A stretch of 64,000 bases of DNA from Platynereis dumerilii (Eukaryota; Annelida; Polychaeta; Phyllodocida; Nereididae). The notes below the pieces were generated by a model. That model saw nothing but the letters and a program-made list of their open reading frames with translations. It was not told the origin of the DNA and made no database searches. The position numbers and the translations under genes were made by a program. The DNA lies in assembly GCA_026936325.1 (NCBI GenBank), contig JAPTHN010000003.1, forward strand, positions 39,448,011 to 39,512,010, read 5' to 3'. Below, piece by piece: positions 57,348 through 64,000 of this stretch (its first letter is position 1; the number at the start of each line of letters is the position of its first letter).

Positions 57348-58371
57348 TAGGGTGATGCAAAAAAGTGAAGTTTTGAAATGTTAATGGGGCACCCCCTGAA
57401 GTTGTTCCAATATATGAAACAAAAATTCAGCAAAAATTTGAGCTCAACCGGACAAAAATTAGAGGGTCCTACCGCATCATGAAAATTAACATTAGTATTC
57501 AATCCGAAAATATCCCATAATTTGGCATGTAGCGAGTTCAACTATACCTGGTGCACCAAACCAATGCGACATGGTCATAATTTTTGGGTCTGGTTGTCAG
57601 AACAGCGGATCAATGCAAATTTGGATTATTTTTGACTTCTCCATGCTGCTACCACCAAACTAACGAAGATAAAATAGTCAAAATATACCAAATTCGCGGT
57701 ATTTAATAACATTATGAGTTTCAATGTCACAGAAATGAAAGTTACTTCAATAGATGGAGCATGAAAAGAGTTTTAATTTGAATACCAACACTGCTATATT
57801 CTGACCATCTGACCCCGTTGAATTAGCTTATTTGTCATTAACAATTATTTTGCGAAAATTCCAAATATTCAAAGCACTGCCGTAATACTATAGAATACAG
57901 CAACATAGTAATGTTGGTATTCAAATAAAAGCTATTTTCCTACTTAATAAGATGGTGTAACTTAAATTTGTGTACCTTTATTCCTGGTTATGTTATTCCA
58001 TACCGCGTCTAACCTTAATGCTGTAAAAATCGGGCAAAATTTGTTGCTTTAGGAGTGCCCAGTAGCCTGAAATGACTGGATATTGGCAAAATAGGAATTG
58101 ATTTTTGATGAGAATAGTGGAAAGCTTAAATAAGAAAAAAATTACCAACACTCTATTGGTTAGACAACTTCCTTCACCCATCACCCATAAAACTGGGATT
58201 TCGCCCATTGCAATACAATGTTATATTTCAAATTGCGGTAGCACCCTCTAAAATTTGTCCGATTTGGCTCAAATTTTTACTGAATTTTTTTTTCATATAT
58301 TAGAACATATTAGGGGGGTGCCCCATTGAAAATTCAAAAGTTTATTTTTTTTTGTACAATCTACATCACCC
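57348..58371. mobile_element. non-autonomous relative of the 3.8 kb transposon, inserted in E1 only
   Basis: The left end is TAGGGTGATGCAAAAAAGTG; the reverse complement of the right end is AGGGTGATGTAGATTGTAC, and about 140 bp of arm match (including GGGGCACCCCC and AAATTTGAGC). TCATGTGAGC precedes it (57338-57347) and TCATGTGCGC follows (58372-58381); the E2 copy at 63050-63065 has a single intact TCATGTGAGC. So this is an 8-10 bp target duplication with one later change. The AATTCGCGGT and TTGAATACCAACA words match the arms of 50395-54176. No transposase. Confidence 0.85.
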
Positions 58372-58589
58372 TCATGTGCGCAGAACATTCAGAAGGAACT
58401 TTCATATTGAATTTCGTGGAAAATTATGAATAAACATATTGTATTTATAAATATAAATTTGTATATCTTCTTGGTCTCCTGGTGTGCGGAAATTTGTGGT
58501 GAGCCACCAACTAATTACAGCTCAGGGCAGCCAAAGAGCAGCGCCCCGGGCAGAGGATATTACAAAGTGTGCTAATTCTTTCATATGAA

Positions 58590-58870
58590 AAACTATGAGA
58601 GTGGCAGCTGCCACGGGCTTAACCATTTAGGTGGCCCATGCAAGGTGCCAAAAAATAAAAAAAAAAAGAAGCCCAAATATCTGCCTTTATGATCATGTTT
58701 GTGACTGTGATACAATCAAACTTTTAGGAAAGGGCCCCAATGTGAGAGGGCCTTGTATATAGAAAGGTTCCTATCACCTTGGCGTAAGTCGAGCAATACC
58801 AAAAATAAGAATGTGGAGGTCCATCTACCTATTTTGCCACGGGCCCAAAATGTCGCCAGTCCGGCCCTGT
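58590..58870 (+). mobile_element. hAT MITE relative, E1, right member of an inverted pair
   Basis: GTGGCAGCTGCCACGGGC near the left and GTCGCCAGTCCGGCCCTG at the right match the MITE at 26141-26470, with a different middle. It is the inverted partner of 56143-56400. Confidence 0.6.
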
Positions 58871-59001
58871 ATAATCCACTGCAGATTAGCAGTGGATAAT
58901 GGTCCCTGCATGAGTTGTGGTTCCACTTCAGGGTGCTAAATATTATTGAATTTAGTACATTATTTTCCAAGCAATTCATGTATTGTGTGAATTATTTTCA
59001 T

Positions 59002-59253
59002 TTATTGTTTTTCCGAAGGTTGGTTAACACTGACAAAAACCATTGCTGTGGTTGTTATATGTGACCCTGTAGAAATGCCACTATCATGAAATGTGTAGTT
59101 CTTTGAAGATGCAATTGCAAGAAGTTGCATTACCACAACAACTGTAAAAAGCATTATCCCAACAACTGTAGGAAGCCCAAACAAGATCTTTGTAATTGGC
59201 TTAGAACCTGTCACTTTGCAATATCTCATATTAACAAGACACGGTATGGGCAT
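59002..59253 (-). other. membrane-anchor-like open frame
   Basis: An 83-codon minus-strand frame. Residues about 24-48 (ILFGLPTVVGIMLFTVVVVM) form one strong membrane segment, followed by SSKNYTFHDSG and a Thr/Ser-rich end; an N-glycosylation site (NYT) follows the segment. AATAAA overlaps its end. It lies between E1 and E2, about 600 bp downstream in minus order from the E2 WCFNYIGDN segment, as 31144-31347 lies relative to the comparable segment in A. It could be the first exon of a type II or single-pass membrane protein. No family recognised. Confidence 0.3.
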
Positions 59254-59259
59254 TTTGAT

Positions 59260-59800
59260 AATTGCCTTACTCTTGTTTGATATTATAAAATGATGTCAAA
59301 TAAAGTTGTGTCATGTAGGGGCCTTTGCCTGTTTGCTGATATTTATTGGTGTTGGCATAAAGTAGGCCTCCTTAATATCATGGAAATGAGTAATAAAGAA
59401 AAATCAAATCTAGATGGTAAAGTGAATGCTGCAACACTATAGCTTGGAATCTCTCTTGGAATGTTTATTGTAAGTATTGGTTGTGTAATGCGTATAAGAA
59501 TATCACAGACGAATATTTAAATCAAGTGTTACTCATATCAAGGTATTGAAATTTCGACTTTTCCCCAGTATTTCAAATGGTTAAGGCAAGATGGTGCAAA
59601 TCATACTAGGCACAATATAAAGTGTGACAAAGCAGATTGTCAGCAATTGAGTTACATTCTAATCATACCCTACAATGACATAATTTCTCTGAAATTGAAT
59701 TGCTTTGCGAAAATTTTATTACAGGCTTGTAAGTTCGGCATGTTATCAGGTATGTGTCACGCAAATGTGACCAAAGTGACACTGATGAATCTCTTCTTTT
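59260..59800. other. non-coding stretch between E1 and E2
   Basis: No supported gene, repeat or element. Confidence 0.35.
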
Positions 59801-59810
59801 TTTTTTTCTT

Positions 59811-59915
59811 CTAAATTGGAGCTTTTCCAACATTACTTAACACTCTGATGTCTTTACCATTGTCTCCAATGTAATTAAAACACCAGCTGGTAATTTCACT
59901 ACATTCGAAAGAAGG
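59811..59915 (-). CDS. candidate terminal exon with WCFNYIGDN motif (E2 copy)
   Basis: Minus strand, 34 codons then TAG: PSFECSEITSWCFNYIGDN, then GKDIRVLSNVGKAPI. Same acceptor-like TTATAAAAG and same stop as in E1. TAATAAAAT follows near 59720 in the minus direction. The second half is better conserved than the first. Function unknown. Confidence 0.3.
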   Translation of the reverse strand, partial: PSFECSEITSWCFNYIGDNGKDIRVLSNVGKAPI

Positions 59916-60627
59916 CTTTTATAAGACATGAAAAAAGCCTGGAGCAGTTTTTTCATGAAACTTTAAAATAAATATACTTCTTCGACTTCTGTAGTTATTT
60001 AGAAAATAATCCTTCATCCGCTATATTGTGAAAAAAGATGAATTCTTGTTTTTGGGAAAGTGAACACAATTATCAGACTACCTTGTTGAATCTTCTAGGT
60101 GGTGCTTTTGTCCTAAGCAGTGGAAGTGACGAATAGAAGAGCGGATGAAAAAAATGGTGTCATTTTTGCAGAGAAACTATGTCAGATTGTTTTGTAGCTG
60201 GTATCTCAAAACATTAAATTACATTTTCCAATCTTGTTGAATTTCCTCAAATTACCATTCCATAACAATGGATACTTGTTATGTTACAGCCTTTGAAGCA
60301 AGGAAATGTGAGTGTAAGTGGATAACAAGCAAAGGATTGAAGACAGTCACTATGAAATGGAAGTAGTGAGTTGAGCCAAAGGAGGAATGATGTGTTGATA
60401 TTAAGCAGTCTAAGAAAAGGAATTAGGCGGATGCAAGAGAAGAAAGGTACTTTGTGTATGCAGAGTGGTCATGAGAGGGGGAAAGGGTGGGATCAAAGAA
60501 AATAAACACTGAAGAGCAGTGGTAGAGATATGATAACATCAGATGAAAGACACTGCAAAGACATTGTGTATTCGCAAGGAAAAGGTCAAGCGCTTCATTT
60601 GAGAGTCATTGATTCTTCTGTGGCTTG

Positions 60628-61266
60628 CTTCATTCCATGTTTATTGTCTCAGGTTGGTTCTAATTGCTTTATTGCTTTGTCCTGTGACAGTGCGTGATGC
60701 TAACCTGAACATTTCCTTTTGGTCACTGGTGGCAATATAGCATCATAGCATAATATGCTACATTGTTATACTTGCCAATTCATTTGACATATGATCATTC
60801 TTATCCCAGAACTTGTCGAAAATGGGTGCAAATAAAACTGAGTTTTCACAATGCAGATAACAACAAGTCTTAACTCTCTGCATTATTTCTAGATTAGAAA
60901 ATATGCATGGGAACTATGTTTATTTGCAAATGAGACAGGGACTCCCCAACCCCACTTAAATTATTCTGTCAGCAGTTTAAATTCCGGCGTTCAGCTGAAA
61001 ACTGGAATTGGTTATAGTCACTTAATGTGGGCACGGTAATGCACTGCTTACCCAAACAGATCATCTCCCCCTACGCCCATGGCCGGGAACTTTCTAGTCA
61101 TCCAGTTTACCTTTGCAGGCAATCTATCAATTGGTTTGTTTCATGCAAACTGACAGGTCGATTATGTGATGACACTTGGCAAAAAGTTCCAATGTGCAAA
61201 AACTTGTGTTTTTCATGATTGGATCATCACATGTAGCAAATATTTCAGCAAAGCAAATACACATGC
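60628..61266. other. E2-specific block
   Basis: Present in E2 and absent from E1 at about 55516. No inverted ends or target duplication are visible, which favours deletion from E1 over insertion into E2. No gene is recognised. Confidence 0.5.
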
Positions 61267-63569
61267 ACAGTTTGATTTATTGGACCATCTGTTTTTACAG
61301 CTGCAGAAGCTTAGTAAAAGCTACATTTTCTTTTCCCCTTGATAACGGTCATGTTTCTCCATTGTTGATTTTGTCATCTCACATTATTAAATATACATTG
61401 CAAATTTTTCATAATTTTTATGTTTTTTATGTTGTCATGGAGAGTTTGTGTGCTTAAGGGTTGTTTTTCTTTCTAAAGAGGTAACTGAAGCTAATCAGGT
61501 GTAGAAAATAGATGCATGATTTTGTTTTTCAGCACAAACTGGCCATGAAACTGGTCCCAATTATTAGGATAAAGTAAGTTCAGCAAACGCCTTATGCTGA
61601 CTTGTAAATCTCAACTAAGTGAAGTCCACATAGTGCACGCCTATTGAAGCATTAAGCTTCAATGGCTTTGTTTCATGCAGCCAATTTAACTAGTATGTGA
61701 TTCTAATGTTCTTAGCCTCTAAATATATAGCATGTTTGCTTAATCTGATTGATTCGGGACCAACAGATCGTCGCATAATTTGACAGATCAAATGTAGTAA
61801 TAAGTCCATGCAATGCATTGATTCCTCACTGGCAATTGTGAATGACCAGAATGGTGTGGTAATTAAAATTACTTGTAACTTTATAAATAGTCAGGGGCTC
61901 ACTGACGACATTTCGGGTCTGTGGCAAAATAAGGCAAGCTCCCTCATTCCCATTTTAGGTAACTCTCATTATGCCAAGGTGGAAGGGCCTTTCGTGTTCA
62001 GGGCCCTCTCACATTGTGGCTCTACTCTAAAAGTTTGGTGTTCTATAACGCAGTCACAAAAGTACATGTTGGCTTTTTTTGTGCCACCTTGCATGAGTGA
62101 TTGGGCTGTGGGAGCTGTCACTGTTACAAAAAGGCCAGACAGTGTGAATAGTTTTTTAACTTTTATTTCAAAGTCACTTTGATCATTCTTTACTCGATCT
62201 ATGTGAAATTAAAAGAGGCAAATTAGTGGAAGTTACAAAGTAAGTGTGCGGCAAAATTCTTACAATTTAATGCAATGTTTAACATGAGGACAGTTTAAAA
62301 ACATAGTCAAAAACAGAGGAAATATTCTAAGCATGTGCACATAGATGGCAAATCCAATTAACACCAGCTGATGGAGGATGGACGGCATGCAATTTCAAGT
62401 TGGTGGACGTTTTAAGTAGGACAATAGGACATGGTGTGACACCAGGTTGTGTGCCTTGACCATACGTTTTTGTATGTAACTTTTCCCTATAGAAAACATG
62501 TCCTAGAAAATAAATTCACTTTAAGTCTCAGTATCTACAGTGATGAAATCATTTATAACATAGAAGGACCTACATTTTAGCAAGATTAGTGAAATAATTA
62601 TCTAAATTTATGTTTTGTTTTATCGTGTAGGTATTATGATTTAGTTACTTATTTTGGGTAAGTGCTTTAAATCAAATCCTTCATAAAATTGAAAAAGGTA
62701 AATTTAATGAGAGAGACCTACCACATACATGAAAACATTTAGGTAAGGAGTGAATTGTTGAACACATGAATCTACTCTAGGCAACTACAACTCAATGCAA
62801 AATAGAAAAAAGGAAGCTGAAAAAGGGAGCCCTGGAGAAGAATTTTGCTGAAACTTTTGATTTCGTGGAGATTTATAAATTTAAGATGTGACAGCTTAAA
62901 TTAATTGGATTTTCTTCAATTGTATTTGGGACTTAATGTCATTTAAGTTCTTGGAATAGCTTAAATTGCGACAAAGAGCATCATATTAAAAACAGATATA
63001 TTCATATCTAAAGTAAACTTTCCCCACACAGTGACAGAGAAAAAATATATATCATGTGAGCAGAACATTCAGAAGGAACTTTCATATTGAATTTCGTGGA
63101 AAATTATGAATAAACATATTGTATTTATAAATATAAATTTGTATATCTTCTTGGTCTCCTGGTGTGCAGAAATTTGTGGTGAGCCTCCAACTAATTACAG
63201 CTCAGGGCAGCCAAAGAGCAGCACCCCGGGCAGAGGATATTACAAAGTGTGCTAATTCTTTCATATGAAAAACTATGAGAGTGGCAGCTGCCATGGGCTT
63301 AACCATTTAGGTGGCCCATGCAAGATGCCAAAAAACAAAAAAATAAAGAAGCCCAAATATCTGCCTTAATGACCAAGTTTGTGACTGTGATACAATCAAA
63401 CTTTTAGGAAAGGGCCCCAATGTGAGAGGGCCTTGTATATAGAAAGGGTCCTATCACCTTGGCGTTAGTAGAGCAATACCAAAAATAGGAATGTGGAGGT
63501 CCATCTACCTATTTTGCCATGGGCCCAAAATGTCGCCAGTCCGGCCCTGTATAATCCACTGCAGCTTAT

Positions 63570-64000
63570 GCCTAGTTCACACGGAGACGTAACAGAGGGT
63601 TCTTGTTGCGGCGCTTCTTGCTTTTCCAGGAAAGTGGGAGGTTGTTAAACTACATTCAACAATTCGGCGACGATATTTTCGTCTACGGCGCATCTTAAAC
63701 TTCCTCGCCACAAGTTCCTAGAAATCACGTGACCTTAATGGTGAAGCAAGAACTTGCTTCACGAAAGATTCAACCTGTTGAATCTTTACGAAGCAAGAAG
63801 CCACGATGCAAAAGACCTGAAAGACCCCCAAAATGCTTGGGCGAAGGTAGAGACAGCTTGGGCGAAGTTAGAGGCAGCTTGGGCGAAGCTAGAGAGTGCT
63901 TGGGCGAGGCTATTTATCATTGAGTCAATGAAACTTCGGCGAAAAAAGAGAACAACTCGCCGTCGCAAACAAGCTGTTGAAACGCCGAAACAGCTACTTG
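63570..64000. mobile_element. possible left part of an unrelated element, GC-richer, cut by the window edge
   Basis: Right after the end of E2 the base composition rises and CpG becomes frequent. CCTAGTTCACACGG looks like a transposon terminus. A 21-bp tandem repeat lies at 63835-63905. On the minus strand the frame covering it is open to the window edge and reads a heptad-like FAQA-S repeat. The other end is outside the window, so this is tentative. Confidence 0.3.
63835..63905. repeat. 21-bp tandem repeat, four copies
   Basis: GCTTGGGCGARGYTAGAG-type units start at 63835, 63856, 63877 and 63898. The 21-bp period keeps all frames open, giving a seven-residue repeat on either strand. Confidence 0.85.

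Larger units (their letters stand above)
54672..58883. repeat. duplicon E1
   Basis: Collinear direct copy of E2 (59802-63564), with start points 5.13 kb apart. Identity by eye is high over most of the length. E1 carries an extra transposon (57348-58371); E2 carries an extra ~640-bp block (about 60628-61266). Both end at CCGGCCCTGTATAATCCACT plus GCAG. Parts match duplicon F (about 49850-50340) and, weakly, A/B. Confidence 0.85.
59802..63564. repeat. duplicon E2
   Basis: Direct copy of E1. It preserves the empty target of the 57348-58371 element (about 63050-63065). It has an additional ~640 bp (60628-61266) between GGCTTGC and ATGCACAG; in E1 these join as GGCTTGCACAG, so a deletion in E1 at the short shared TGC is likely. 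It also carries both members of the inverted hAT MITE pair (about 61890-62140 and 63270-63550). Confidence 0.85.

Noticed and set aside
57347-58208. Minus-strand frames inside the non-autonomous element in E1
   Set aside because: Short, unrelated to the 958-residue transposase and unsupported by motif; probably chance.
1-64000. Retroviral, LTR or other virus-like elements
   Set aside because: I found no long terminal direct repeats and no gag, protease, integrase or envelope-like frames in this window.

Overview
This is a gene-poor, AT-rich stretch of an animal nuclear genome, probably a marine invertebrate. The evidence is tRNA-derived SINEs, a LINE reverse-transcriptase relic of the CR1/L2/Rex kind, many cut-and-paste DNA transposons and MITEs, long tetranucleotide microsatellites, and exon-like segments with splice acceptors and AATAAA signals. 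There is no operon structure. I cannot fix the phylum from sequence alone.

Layout. 1-13 kb is mostly non-coding. It holds a small MITE, a complete-looking 2.2 kb hAT-type element (5986-8225, 8-bp target duplication), a tRNA-derived SINE (9829-10158) and a ~389-bp period AT-rich tandem repeat (11.2-12.2 kb). 13-21 kb carries two direct copies of a ~1 kb segment, each interrupted by its own expanded microsatellite, and a second SINE family. 22.9-24.1 kb holds a Harbinger-like MITE and a plausible 3' terminal exon (23654-23814) with a poly(A) signal. A LINE relic follows on the minus strand. From about 26.5 kb to 63.6 kb the window is largely a set of diverged direct duplications: units called here C, A, B, then F, E1 and E2. 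Different DNA transposons have landed in different copies, so one copy often preserves the empty site of an insertion in another: a Tc1-like inverted partial dimer, a mariner-like foldback, TTAA- and TA-flanked nested elements, a 1.4 kb hairpin-bearing insertion, and others.

The only long intact coding sequence is a 958-codon transposase gene (50816-53692). It lies in a complete-looking 3.8 kb DNA transposon (50395-54176) with ~270-bp inverted repeats and a 7-8 bp target duplication. Its RNase H-like motifs (two Asp and a C-x2-H) and TAG-type ends suggest a hAT-like element with unusually long ends. Elements at 47541-48768 and 57348-58371 share an end module with it.

The duplicated units also carry short minus-strand coding-like segments, including a W-C-x-N-x-I-G motif, a 39-codon segment conserved without indels between two copies, and hydrophobic N-terminal-like segments. 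These may be remnants or exons of an unrecognised tandem gene family. No CRISPR, rRNA, true tRNA gene or recognisable host housekeeping gene was seen.
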